Part shown: positions 46,723-55,349 of the stretch, piece after piece
Position numbering within the stretch: the first letter of the stretch is position 1
Layout of the letters: every line of letters begins with the position of its first letter
Assembly: GCF_030159955.1 (NCBI RefSeq)
Contig: NZ_BSNK01000001.1
Span: 1,054,001 to 1,118,000, forward strand
Reading direction: 5' to 3'
DNA length: 64,000 nucleotides
Source of the DNA: Algimonas ampicilliniresistens
GTDB lineage: Bacteria > Pseudomonadota > Alphaproteobacteria > Caulobacterales > Maricaulaceae
Program-made: the position numbers and the translations under genes
The notes under the pieces: model-generated
Database searches by the model: none
What the model was told of the DNA's origin: nothing
The model's input: only the letters and a program-made list of their open reading frames with translations

Positions 46723-49605
46723 GTGACGCAACGACTTTTCTTGGCTTCGACGGCGGTTCTAGCGGCGCTTCTCGTGTCCTCATGCAATACAGATGACGTG
46801 GCACAGAATGACATGCCTGTTGTGGAATTACCGGATATCGATTCCGTTGATTTTGCACATCAGGCCAGTGATCTAACGATGGATGAGGACATCCTCTATG
46901 GGCGTCTTCCAAATGGTCTGCGCTATGCGACGATGAGCAATGATACGCCGTCGCGCACCGCCACACTTTTAATGCGGTTCGACGCGGGGTCGCTCGATGA
47001 AACAGACGAAACTCGCGGGCTCGCTCACTTCCTCGAACATATGGCGTTCAACGGATCGGAAGCGATTCCAGAAGGCGAAATGGTCAAGCGACTTGAACGA
47101 CTGGGTCTCGCCTTCGGGCCGGACACTAATGCCTCAACTGGCTTCGACCAGACTATGTATCAATTGGAACTGCCTGATACATCCGATTCCTTGCTGGATG
47201 AAGCGCTCGAAATCTTCCGTGAAACAGCGGAGCGATTGACCTTGGCGCCCGAAGCGATTGAGCGGGAACGCGGTATCATTTTGGCGGAAAAGCGCGCACG
47301 CAACAGCCCGGCTTTCCGCGCTCAGATTGCATCGCTTGAGTTTCAAACGGCGGGGTCAGGACTCGTGGATCGATTGCCGATCGGAACGAATGAAACCATC
47401 CAGTCTGTCACGCCAGAGCAATTTCGCGACTTTTATACTTCGCAATACCGCCCGGAAGATACTTTCATCGTTCTTGTCGGGGATCGTCCGGCTGAACAGT
47501 TGTCACAGAAAATCGAAAACGCCTTTGCAGATTGGTCGAATGACACACCTGCTGTCGATGATGCCACCGTGCCGGCCATTCGGTTTGACGAGCCGCGTTT
47601 CGGGGCATTCTTCGATCCAGAAGTGTTGAGTTACGTTAGCTTATCAACGATTTCTGACGTTGCGCCTGACAGTGAACGCCGCGACACGGTCGCCAATCGC
47701 GCCGACTCATTGCCGCTCTATTTTGCCAATGCGATGCTAAATCGCCGTTTCGCTAAGTCCGTCAGGGCTGGCGAAGCGAGCTTCACGGGAGCCGGAGCGG
47801 GGGTCAGCGACTTTTTCGACGCCGCCGAAATTGCGGGTCTTCGTGTGTCCGCTGAACCTGACAAGCTTCGCGATGGATTTATCGAGGCGGAACGGATTTT
47901 GCGACAAGCCATCGATCATGGGTTTACGCAAGCCGAGTTCACTGAGCAGATAGCGAATGCTCGCAAAAGCTGGGAAGTGGCTGTCCAGACAGCCCCAACA
48001 CGTCGAACCCCGTCGCTAGCCCGTCAAATTCTGAACGGATTCGCCGGGGAACGAGTAATGACGAGCGCGGAAAGTTCGTTGGTGCGGTTTGAAGCTGCGG
48101 TCGCAGATTTGACGCTCGAAGAGGTTGAAACCGCACTTAAGGAGGCTTGGGATAAGCTTGACACCGCGCCCCAGCTCTATCTGCAGGCAGAAAGCGTCAT
48201 TGAAGAGCCGGAACAATGGTTACGCGACATGCTGAACGAAAGTCAGTCCGTGTCGTTAGACGCCGTCGCGGAGTCGAATGTCGGGGCGTTCGCCTATGCC
48301 GATTGGGGGCAACCCGGCAAAGTCGTGAGCAGCTCCGTCATCGAAGATATCGGCATCACGACCGTTCAATTCGATAATGGTGTACGGCTCAACCTCAAGC
48401 AAACGCCGTATGAAGAAGACGTGATCCGGATCCGGGTGAAAGCGGGGTCTGGCACGGCCTTCTATCCGCAGGACGCGCCTGCTTTCGGGATGCAACTCCG
48501 GTCTGTCCTCAATAGCTCTGCGCTCGGCGCACACAAAGCCGACGATCTGTCCACATTGACTGCAGGACGAACTGTCGGCGTCGGTCGTGGGTTTAGCACA
48601 CGCGGTATGTCTCTCGGCGGGGCTACGGTTCCGGATGACCTCGAACTCCAGCTACAACTCATGGCGGCCTATCTGACCGACCCTGCCTACCGCCCGGAAA
48701 TACTTCCGAATTATGAAAGTCGTATTCGGTCAGTCTGGTCTAAACTGGACTCAACCCCATCTGGGGCCGCCGGTTTGGAAGTGCCGTCACTGCTAAGCTC
48801 AAATCACTGGCGCAATGTTCATCCGACAGAGTCGCAAGCTCTGGACGTTGATCTTAATGCCTTATCCGAATGGTATGCGACCCATATCACGGAGGGACCG
48901 ATTGAGGTCGCGATTGTCGGGGATTTCGATGAGACGCGGGTGATTGACCTTGTCGCCAAGACGATAGGCGCGCTGCCAGACTCGCGGCAGTCCGCCCAAG
49001 CACTGCCGCAATCCGCGATCAATCAGATGTTCCCAGACGGTCAGGCCCGTCCCTACAAAATAACCCATGCAGGTGAGCCGGATACGGCTTTGCTGCGGAT
49101 TTACTGGCCGGTTGATGATCACGAAGACACGCTTGTGGACCGACAATTCGGCGTGCTGGCGCAGGTGCTGAAACTCGAACTCACACGCGTTCTAAGAGAA
49201 GAGGAGGGGGCGACCTATTCTCCGTCTGCGTTCACATCGCTGCCAGAGACAACGCCGAACTGGGGTTATCTCGGCGTCAGCATTGAAGCCTCACCGGAAG
49301 AGCTAGATAGGTTAACCTCCGTGATCGAAGCCGTGGCTGCCAACCTTGCTGAAAACGGGGTAACGGATGACATATTTGATCGGGCGATAAAGCCGACATT
49401 GGAAAATCTCGAAACCAGCCTCGAAAATAATAGCTATTGGCTCAATGTGATCGATGAAGCGCAAGGCCGTCCAGAGACGCTGGATCGCCACCGCACGCGC
49501 GATGTTACGTATCAGAATATGATGGCCGCAGAGATTTCAGCGGTGGCAAAGGACGTGTTCAACGGCGATAAGGCCATTCGCGTCCATGTTGTCCCTGAGG
49601 GATAA
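46723..49605 (+). CDS. M16 family zinc peptidase, lipoprotein
   Basis: A pitrilysin-type protease of 960 residues. The lipobox VSSC ends at C21, so it is probably a periplasmic lipoprotein. The inverted zinc motif is H102-F-L-E-H106, with a third ligand in the following Glu-rich helix (ERERGIILAEKRA). The chain has the two-halved M16 layout, with the second half (from about 540) lacking the zinc motif as usual. The start is GTG 46723, five bases after GAGG; another GTG at 46708 is in frame. It diverges from the giant repeat gene. The substrate is unknown, perhaps peptides or misfolded envelope proteins. Confidence 0.93.
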   Translation: MTQRLFLASTAVLAALLVSSCNTDDVAQNDMPVVELPDIDSVDFAHQASDLTMDEDILYGRLPNGLRYATMSNDTPSRTATLLMRFDAGSLDETDETRGLAHFLEHMAFNGSEAIPEGEMVKRLERLGLAFGPDTNASTGFDQTMYQLELPDTSDSLLDEALEIFRETAERLTLAPEAIERERGIILAEKRARNSPAFRAQIASLEFQTAGSGLVDRLPIGTNETIQSVTPEQFRDFYTSQYRPEDTFIVLVGDRPAEQLSQKIENAFADWSNDTPAVDDATVPAIRFDEPRFGAFFDPEVLSYVSLSTISDVAPDSERRDTVANRADSLPLYFANAMLNRRFAKSVRAGEASFTGAGAGVSDFFDAAEIAGLRVSAEPDKLRDGFIEAERILRQAIDHGFTQAEFTEQIANARKSWEVAVQTAPTRRTPSLARQILNGFAGERVMTSAESSLVRFEAAVADLTLEEVETALKEAWDKLDTAPQLYLQAESVIEEPEQWLRDMLNESQSVSLDAVAESNVGAFAYADWGQPGKVVSSSVIEDIGITTVQFDNGVRLNLKQTPYEEDVIRIRVKAGSGTAFYPQDAPAFGMQLRSVLNSSALGAHKADDLSTLTAGRTVGVGRGFSTRGMSLGGATVPDDLELQLQLMAAYLTDPAYRPEILPNYESRIRSVWSKLDSTPSGAAGLEVPSLLSSNHWRNVHPTESQALDVDLNALSEWYATHITEGPIEVAIVGDFDETRVIDLVAKTIGALPDSRQSAQALPQSAINQMFPDGQARPYKITHAGEPDTALLRIYWPVDDHEDTLVDRQFGVLAQVLKLELTRVLREEEGATYSPSAFTSLPETTPNWGYLGVSIEASPEELDRLTSVIEAVAANLAENGVTDDIFDRAIKPTLENLETSLENNSYWLNVIDEAQGRPETLDRHRTRDVTYQNMMAAEISAVAKDVFNGDKAIRVHVVPEG

Positions 49606-49635
49606 AAAATGCGGAGGTCGATAACCGACCTCCGC
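49605..49635. terminator. Bidirectional terminator between M16 and FKBP genes
   Basis: A perfect ten-pair stem (GCGGAGGTCG with CGACCTCCGC) has the loop ATAAC. On the minus strand a TTTTTT run follows, giving a strong terminator for the FKBP gene; on the plus strand the tail TTCAATATTT is weaker. Confidence 0.88.
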
Positions 49636-49666
49636 TTCAATATTTAGGTTCGAATTCTTCTGAGCG

Positions 49667-50272
49667 TCAGTCGCCTGCGCGGTTCACGCGGATCAACTGC
49701 ATGTTAAAGACCAGCGTGTCGCCGGGGCGAATATCTGCGCCTGCGCCGCGATTACCATAAGCCAGATCTGCCGGGAGATAGAGCGTACGCGCTTCGCAAA
49801 CCTTCATGTTTTCAACGGCCTCGGTCCAACCGCGAATGACGCGTGTTGTAGTAAAGATAAAGGGCAGGTTCCGTTCGTAAGAACTATCGAACACGGTGCC
49901 GTCAGTGCGGTAGCCATGATACATAGCGACCACTTCTTCGCCTGACCGTGGTGTCATGCCATTTTCAAGCCCTGCTTGGATAACCTTGTACTGCATGCCG
50001 GAATCGCTCTGCATCACGTCAGCCCGTTTCGCATTTTCAGTGTGCCACTGAGCATAGTCCTCGGTTGTAGGCAGATCTTCCGCAGGATAATCATCCAAGT
50101 CTAGCACCATCTCGTCCTGGCAGACGGCTTCGGCTTTAGCTTCGACGACTGTTGGTGTGCCTTCGACCAAGGCGGGCACATCATCTGATGAGGCTGCGCC
50201 AACATCATCTGATGAAGCTGTACACGCGGCTAAAATTGCGGCCAGTGACGTGGTTGCAAGTATACGAATCAT
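49667..50272 (-). CDS. FKBP-type peptidyl-prolyl isomerase, lipoprotein
   Basis: A periplasmic proline isomerase of 201 residues. The lipobox LAAC is near residue 17, followed by a short Asp/Ser spacer, a linker, and an FKBP domain from about 90 with SGEEVVAMYHGYRTDGTVFDSS, VIRGWTEAVENM and IPADLAYGNRG-like LPADLAYGNRG. Residues of the active-site cleft (Tyr, Phe-Asp, Trp) are present. An internal 24-base tandem duplication encodes SSDDVGAA and SSDDVPA in the spacer. Confidence 0.93.
   Translation of the reverse strand: MIRILATTSLAAILAACTASSDDVGAASSDDVPALVEGTPTVVEAKAEAVCQDEMVLDLDDYPAEDLPTTEDYAQWHTENAKRADVMQSDSGMQYKVIQAGLENGMTPRSGEEVVAMYHGYRTDGTVFDSSYERNLPFIFTTTRVIRGWTEAVENMKVCEARTLYLPADLAYGNRGAGADIRPGDTLVFNMQLIRVNRAGD
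50178..50220 (-). repeat. Short tandem duplication in the FKBP gene
   Basis: Two 19-base copies of ACATCATCTGATGARGCTG, 24 bases apart and differing at one position, encode the repeated SSDDV spacer. It is a recent slippage-type duplication in a flexible linker. Confidence 0.75.
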
Positions 50273-50320
50273 GGAAACTCCAAAATGTGTTTGAATTTGT
50301 GTTGGTCGTCTAACGGCTTG

Positions 50321-51508
50321 CTAACGAGCGAGTTCCCGCATCGCACTCTCAAGCCCTGATAAAGTCATCGGAAACATTCGGTCTTCGCCGATAACCTCTT
50401 GGATCATCTTGGTAGACTGGCTGAATTCCCAGTATTTTTCCTGTGTCGGATTGATCCAGACTAGATGCGGATAAATATCGACAAGGCGCTTCAACCAGAC
50501 GGCGCCGGGCTCATCATTCCAATGTTCGACTGACCCGCCGCGCATAGCGACTTCATAAGGACTCATCGCCGCATCGCCAACGATCACGACCCGGTGGTCG
50601 CTCGGGAATTTATGCAAAATATCCCATGTCGGCGTCACTTCGCTCATGCGGCGGCGATTGTCTTTCCAAACTTGCTCATACAAACAGTTGTGAAAGTAGA
50701 AATATTCAAGCCGTTTGAATTCGGATTTAGCGGCAGAAAACAGATCTTCAGCCTGCATCACATGCGCATCCATTGATCCGCCGATATCGAAAAAGGCTAG
50801 AACTTTGATGGCATTGCGTCGTTCAGGGCGCATGCGGATATCCAGCCAACCTTGTTTGGCTGTGCCGCTAATTGTTCCGGGTAGGTCCAACTCTTCGGCC
50901 GCCCCCTCGCGCGCGAATTTGCGCAAACGCCGGAGTGCGACTTTGATATTGCGGGTTCCGATTTCGCGGTCGCCATCAAGGTTTTTAAATTGCCGTTTGT
51001 CCCAGACTTTAACCGCCTTGCCGTGGCGGCCTTCTTTCTGGCCAATGCGAACCCCTTCGGGATTATAGCCATAGGCGCCAAAAGGAGATCTACCTGCTGT
51101 ACCGATATTGCGATTGCCGCCTTCATGGCGCTTCTCTTGGTTCTCCAATCGTTCCTTCAACGCGTCCATGATCTTGTCGAAGTCGCCGAGGGCTTCGATC
51201 TCAGCCATCTCTTCAGGGGAGAGATGAAGCTCCGCCATTTTGCGAAGCCAGTCTTCCGGGATTGTGTGTTCGTCCTGCCCAAATATATCGCCAAGATAGT
51301 CGACCCCGCGAAAGACGTGGCTGAAGACCTGGTCGAATTTGTCTAGATCGCGTTCATCTTTTACGAGTGCCGTTCGCGAGAGAAAATAAAAGCCGTCTAG
51401 GCTTTCGTTGGCTACGCCTTTGTCCACACCTTCCAGCAACGTCAGATATTCCCGGATCGAAACGGGAACGGATGCACGTCGTAATTCACTAAAGAAGTGG
51501 TGGAACAT
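50321..51508 (-). CDS. CoxE-like VWA domain protein
   Basis: A protein of 395 residues with an N-terminal helical region (MFHHFFSELRRASVPVSIREY), a charged linker, and a C-terminal von Willebrand A domain. The metal-binding motif reads DIGGSMD rather than the classical DxSxS, as in many CoxE-like proteins. Such proteins normally work with a MoxR-type AAA ATPase to insert metals or remodel complexes. No such ATPase is in this window. It is the last gene of an operon, two bases after the cupin gene. Confidence 0.88.
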   Translation of the reverse strand: MFHHFFSELRRASVPVSIREYLTLLEGVDKGVANESLDGFYFLSRTALVKDERDLDKFDQVFSHVFRGVDYLGDIFGQDEHTIPEDWLRKMAELHLSPEEMAEIEALGDFDKIMDALKERLENQEKRHEGGNRNIGTAGRSPFGAYGYNPEGVRIGQKEGRHGKAVKVWDKRQFKNLDGDREIGTRNIKVALRRLRKFAREGAAEELDLPGTISGTAKQGWLDIRMRPERRNAIKVLAFFDIGGSMDAHVMQAEDLFSAAKSEFKRLEYFYFHNCLYEQVWKDNRRRMSEVTPTWDILHKFPSDHRVVIVGDAAMSPYEVAMRGGSVEHWNDEPGAVWLKRLVDIYPHLVWINPTQEKYWEFSQSTKMIQEVIGEDRMFPMTLSGLESAMRELAR

Positions 51509-51510
51509 GG

Positions 51511-51990
51511 TTAGGGGCGTTCTTCGGGCAGGGACGGATCTGGATCGGTAGGTGCTTCTATATGACGGCCCGAATATTTGAACACGACGAATTCCAGCGG
51601 ACTATCATCAGCCGCTCGAATGCCGTGATAATCCCACGCCCGAGCGAAGAGGATATCGCCCTCGACGGCCGGACGATCTTCGCCGTTTAGTGACCAGGTC
51701 CCACGGCCTTTTGTGACCATCAGATATTCTTCATCAGCATGACGGTGAGGATGATGTATTTGTTGCCCCGCATCGATCTTTGCGACGCCGACGAGAACAG
51801 GCGACAAGACGTGAGTGTCATCCGTGAAATAAGGGTAGAATGCCCCCCAATCCGCGACGTCCGCTGAGACAGCGCGCTCGCTAACAATGGCCGATGGACC
51901 GGCACCATTGGAGCCGGTCGTCACGTCAGAGGGGGCAGTGCTGCAGCCCGCGAGTAGAAGCGCCAACGCGCCGAAGGTCAGCCGCTTCAC
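51511..51990 (-). CDS. Cupin-domain lipoprotein
   Basis: A protein of 159 residues with lipobox LAGC near residue 16, followed by a single cupin barrel. Metal-site residues are HHPHRHADEEYLMV (His and Glu) and a later His in WDYHGIRA. The catalytic role is unknown; it may bind a metal and small ligand in the periplasm. It overlaps the Kazal gene by four bases. Confidence 0.85.
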   Translation of the reverse strand: MKRLTFGALALLLAGCSTAPSDVTTGSNGAGPSAIVSERAVSADVADWGAFYPYFTDDTHVLSPVLVGVAKIDAGQQIHHPHRHADEEYLMVTKGRGTWSLNGEDRPAVEGDILFARAWDYHGIRAADDSPLEFVVFKYSGRHIEAPTDPDPSLPEERP

Positions 51991-52400
51991 TGTCGGCAGG
52001 GCCCGCGATAGGCGGCAGAAACACCGCGACTATTGGCAGAGCATTCGTTGGAATAGGTCTGTCCATCACACCCGCAAACAGGCGTGTAATCCTGAGTGCA
52101 GACTTGTGGACGGGGGCGACAGACGCCGGTCTGATCGGCGGCGCCGCACTGGGCTTGGACGGTCTGATAACAAAACTCTCCGGCAAAGCCGCAGGTCGCT
52201 CCGGTCATACCACCGCAAATGCGGTCGCCGGGTTGGCTCACAGGCGGAGGAAAGCCGGGTGGGGGTGTCTGAGGAGGTGTGTGGGGTTGTTGAACAACGG
52301 GACCATAAGGGCCGGGCGCATACGGACCTTGTCCACCATAGGGCGGGGTCTGCATGCAGGAGATCAGAAGGCCTGCTAGGCCAATCAACAAATACCGCAT
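51987..52400 (-). CDS. Kazal-type protease inhibitor-like lipoprotein
   Basis: A protein of 137 residues. Lipobox LISC near residue 15, a Pro/Gly/Tyr-rich spacer (about 18-58), then a Cys-rich region. Its second half is a Kazal domain (CTQDYTPVCGCDGQTYSNEC). Ten cysteines after the lipobox could form five disulfides. Kazal domains inhibit serine proteases in animals; bacterial lipoprotein forms exist but are little studied. It shares its first base with the DUF533 stop (TAATG). Confidence 0.88.
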   Translation of the reverse strand: MRYLLIGLAGLLISCMQTPPYGGQGPYAPGPYGPVVQQPHTPPQTPPPGFPPPVSQPGDRICGGMTGATCGFAGEFCYQTVQAQCGAADQTGVCRPRPQVCTQDYTPVCGCDGQTYSNECSANSRGVSAAYRGPCRQ

Positions 52401-53116
52401 TATCCAGTCCTCACTTCCGTTTCAATCAAGGCCGCCGACTCTGGGTCGAGGCGCAATGCCATAGCCAGCCGGTCGAGATAGTCGCGTTCAACGGGGTTGA
52501 CCCCGTCGGCGATTCGGCAGCTCACGGCATAGATTTCATAGGCGCATTGGTCGGATGTGGCCATGGCCGCGATTTCGCTCGGATCCGCTGGAGTGGCGAG
52601 CATGTCGGAAAGACCCGACATATCAACGTCCGGATACGTCTTGATGAGAGCTTTTTCGGCTTCACTGATCGTGCCGTCAGCCTTCGCAGCAGCGATCATG
52701 GCGCGCAGCAGCATGTCGGAGCGCCGTTCAGCATCCTGCCCAGTCAAGAGCCCGATCGCATCTTTGAAATTGGTCGGCATAGCGCCGCGCTTGTGGCCCT
52801 TATAGGCAATCGTACCAAGCGCTGCGAGCCCGCCCAATGTGGCGAGTTTCCGAGTTGAGCGTGAACTCAATATCAAAGCCAAAGCCCCAGCAATTCCAGC
52901 GTATTTGGCTTGTTGCCGGATTTGCGCGCGGCTCGCGTCGCTATCATCCATGCCGAGCTTGTCGATTAGAAAATCTTCGCCGCGCTTACCAATATCTTGA
53001 GCTTGATCACTAAGCTCGCCCGACCCGGCTTTGTCCAGTAAAGACTGTCCGCCGCTCAGCAATTGTGCGAGCAATGTTTGCGGGTTGTTAGTGGGCTTGC
53101 GTAATTCTTTTGGCAT
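52400..53116 (-). CDS. DUF533 / TerB-like membrane protein (YebE family)
   Basis: A protein of 238 residues. It has a hydrophobic segment about 75-105 and a C-terminal TerB-like helical domain (MLLRAMIAAAKADGTISEAE, typical of YebE/DUF533). The role is unknown; YebE of E. coli is envelope-stress controlled. ATG 53116 has AAGGAG six bases before it, so the longer frame to 53188 is rejected. It is the first gene of the operon DUF533-Kazal-cupin-VWA. Confidence 0.88.
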   Translation of the reverse strand: MPKELRKPTNNPQTLLAQLLSGGQSLLDKAGSGELSDQAQDIGKRGEDFLIDKLGMDDSDASRAQIRQQAKYAGIAGALALILSSRSTRKLATLGGLAALGTIAYKGHKRGAMPTNFKDAIGLLTGQDAERRSDMLLRAMIAAAKADGTISEAEKALIKTYPDVDMSGLSDMLATPADPSEIAAMATSDQCAYEIYAVSCRIADGVNPVERDYLDRLAMALRLDPESAALIETEVRTG

Positions 53117-53207
53117 CAACGACTCCTTCGGATGAAGCCTAAGCTTTTGTGACGCAGGCATCAAATGCAACCTTGCCGCCGCGCCCATTTATGGCAATGC
53201 AGCGATC

Positions 53208-55349
53208 ATGAAAAAGTTTTTCCTTGGCCTGGCTGCCCTACTTGTCGTCGGTTTTATCGGTGGAGCCATATATCTTTGGACGCCGAGCGCGCCGAAATTC
53301 GATGCAGATGCGGCACGTGCCGAAGCGCAAACCTACAACGCCCGTATCATCCGCGATGGTTATGGTGTCCCACATATTTTCGGTAAGACGGACGCCGACG
53401 CGCATTTCGGTTTTGCCTATGCTCATGCCGAGGATAGCTGGGAAATCATGGAAGAAACGCTACTCGCCGGACGCGGCATGGCGAGCCAGTATCGTGGACA
53501 GGCGGATGCCCCAGCCGATTACCTCTATGACCTGTTCCGAGTTGAGCAGGCGGTCGCGGCCGGTGATCTTGGGATTCCTGATGATGTCCAAGCAATTATA
53601 AAGGCTTACGCCGCAGGTCTAAACTCATTTGGCGCGGATTATCCAGAGCGAGTGACCCCTGGACTGCTTCCGGTGACGGAGGACGATGTGAATGCGGCCG
53701 TGATGTGGTTGACGCCGTTTTTCTATCGCCTGGATGGTTATCTAGAACCGTTGTTTAGCGAAACAGACGCCCCGCAAGTGTCGCCGTGGCAGCAGCAATC
53801 GAGCCTGAATTTGGATGAGGTCGTTCGCGGTTCGAACGGATTTGCGGTTGCGCCGTCACGCAGCGAAGATGGGCACACACGCCTTGTGGTGAACTCCCAC
53901 CAACCGATGAAGGGGCGTTATGCGTGGTATGAGACGCATCTTGTCAGCGAAGAGGGCCTCAACATTGCGGGCGGAACATTTCCGGGAACGCCCGTGGTCC
54001 CGCAGGGTATTACGCCCAACACGGCATGGACCCATACTGTCAATCGGCCAGATCTGATCGATATTTACAAGCTGGTCGTCGACGATGAGGATGATCCGCA
54101 AACCTATCAACTGGACGGTAAATGGCGCGAATTTGACCGGGGTGAGTCGCGCTTTCGGGTGAAATTATGGGGGCCATTCTCTCTGCCGGTGAAATGCGAT
54201 GCGCTCTGGTCAGAGCATGGTCCGGTTCTTTCGACACCGAATGGGCATTTCGCGCTTCGTTTCGCGGGCCTCGGTGAAACAGCGTCTGTTGAACAATGGT
54301 ATCGCATGGCGAAGGCAAGCAATCTTGATGAATGGCGTGCGGCGCTCAACATTAACGGCGTGTTGTCCTTCAATATCGTCTACGGAGATCGTGACGGCAA
54401 TATTGGCACGATCTATAATGGTCGCATTCCAGACCGGATCGAAGGTCCAGATTGGTCAGAAATCCTGCCCGGCGATGATAGTCGTCTGATCTGGAATGGT
54501 TTCCGGGATGTCTCAGAGCTTCCGCAGCACTGGAATCCAGACTGTGGCTGGTTGTTCTCGGCCAATGCCACGCCATTCATGGTGACGGATCCGGCATGCG
54601 ATAATGCCCGTGAAGACTTCTCACCGACATTTGGCATTGAAGATCGGATCACCAACAGGTCTCGTCGCGCGATTTCACTGTTTACGGAAGATCTCTCAAT
54701 CACCCGCGACGAACTGCTCACTTACCGCGCTGACGCGATGTATGATCCAGAATCAGACCTGATGCAGCTCGTTGTCGAATTGGTCGCGATGCCTAGCGAA
54801 GATGAGACCGTGAAAGCCGCTCAGGACGTTTTACGCAACTGGGACGGCAGTGCTGACCAGACGTCCCGTGGCGCCGCGCTCGCTGTCATCACGGGCGTTC
54901 GGACTTTAGGTTATGAATATACGGATGAGGCGGACGCGTCTCTACATGTCCTTAAGACTGTGGCAGCTGAGCTAAATACGGCGTTCGGGCGAATTGATCC
55001 AGAGTGGGGTGAGGTGAACCGTATTGTCAGAGGCGACGAGAATTGGCCGTTAGATGGGGCACCTGACGTGTTGCGGGCCATCTATTCCGACAAGGACGGA
55101 GTTGCGAATCTGGGATATCTGGACGCTTTTGCCGGGGATACGCACATCATGGTCGCGGATTGGGCGCCGGATGGGACGTTAAGGGCCGAGAGTATTCATC
55201 AATACGGTGCCGCGACTGTGGATGAGAACTCCCCGCATTTCGACGATCAGGTCGAGATGTTCGCCAAGCATCAGTATAAAACGATGCCGATGACGTTGGA
55301 TGAGGTCCTCGCCGTCGCGGCGGAGGATTATCGCCCCGGAGAGCGCTGA
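53208..55349 (+). CDS. Penicillin acylase family amidase (PvdQ/acyl-homoserine lactone acylase-like)
   Basis: An Ntn-hydrolase of 713 residues that should self-cleave before the nucleophile serine S209 (VVRGSNGFAVAPSRS), giving two chains. An N-terminal hydrophobic segment (4-24) exports it. Conserved parts include RDGYGVPHIFG near residue 50 and NSHQPMKGRYAWYE after the nucleophile. It is closer to PvdQ/aculeacin-acylase types than to penicillin G acylase, so the substrate may be an acylated peptide or an N-acyl homoserine lactone; this cannot be settled here. Its last 22 bases overlap the convergent alr gene. Confidence 0.9.
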   Translation: MKKFFLGLAALLVVGFIGGAIYLWTPSAPKFDADAARAEAQTYNARIIRDGYGVPHIFGKTDADAHFGFAYAHAEDSWEIMEETLLAGRGMASQYRGQADAPADYLYDLFRVEQAVAAGDLGIPDDVQAIIKAYAAGLNSFGADYPERVTPGLLPVTEDDVNAAVMWLTPFFYRLDGYLEPLFSETDAPQVSPWQQQSSLNLDEVVRGSNGFAVAPSRSEDGHTRLVVNSHQPMKGRYAWYETHLVSEEGLNIAGGTFPGTPVVPQGITPNTAWTHTVNRPDLIDIYKLVVDDEDDPQTYQLDGKWREFDRGESRFRVKLWGPFSLPVKCDALWSEHGPVLSTPNGHFALRFAGLGETASVEQWYRMAKASNLDEWRAALNINGVLSFNIVYGDRDGNIGTIYNGRIPDRIEGPDWSEILPGDDSRLIWNGFRDVSELPQHWNPDCGWLFSANATPFMVTDPACDNAREDFSPTFGIEDRITNRSRRAISLFTEDLSITRDELLTYRADAMYDPESDLMQLVVELVAMPSEDETVKAAQDVLRNWDGSADQTSRGAALAVITGVRTLGYEYTDEADASLHVLKTVAAELNTAFGRIDPEWGEVNRIVRGDENWPLDGAPDVLRAIYSDKDGVANLGYLDAFAGDTHIMVADWAPDGTLRAESIHQYGAATVDENSPHFDDQVEMFAKHQYKTMPMTLDEVLAVAAEDYRPGER

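Noticed and set aside
46431-46814. A 127-codon minus-strand frame in the long intergenic region.
   Set aside because: It overlaps the start of the M16 gene, has no ribosome binding site and its composition is not protein-like.
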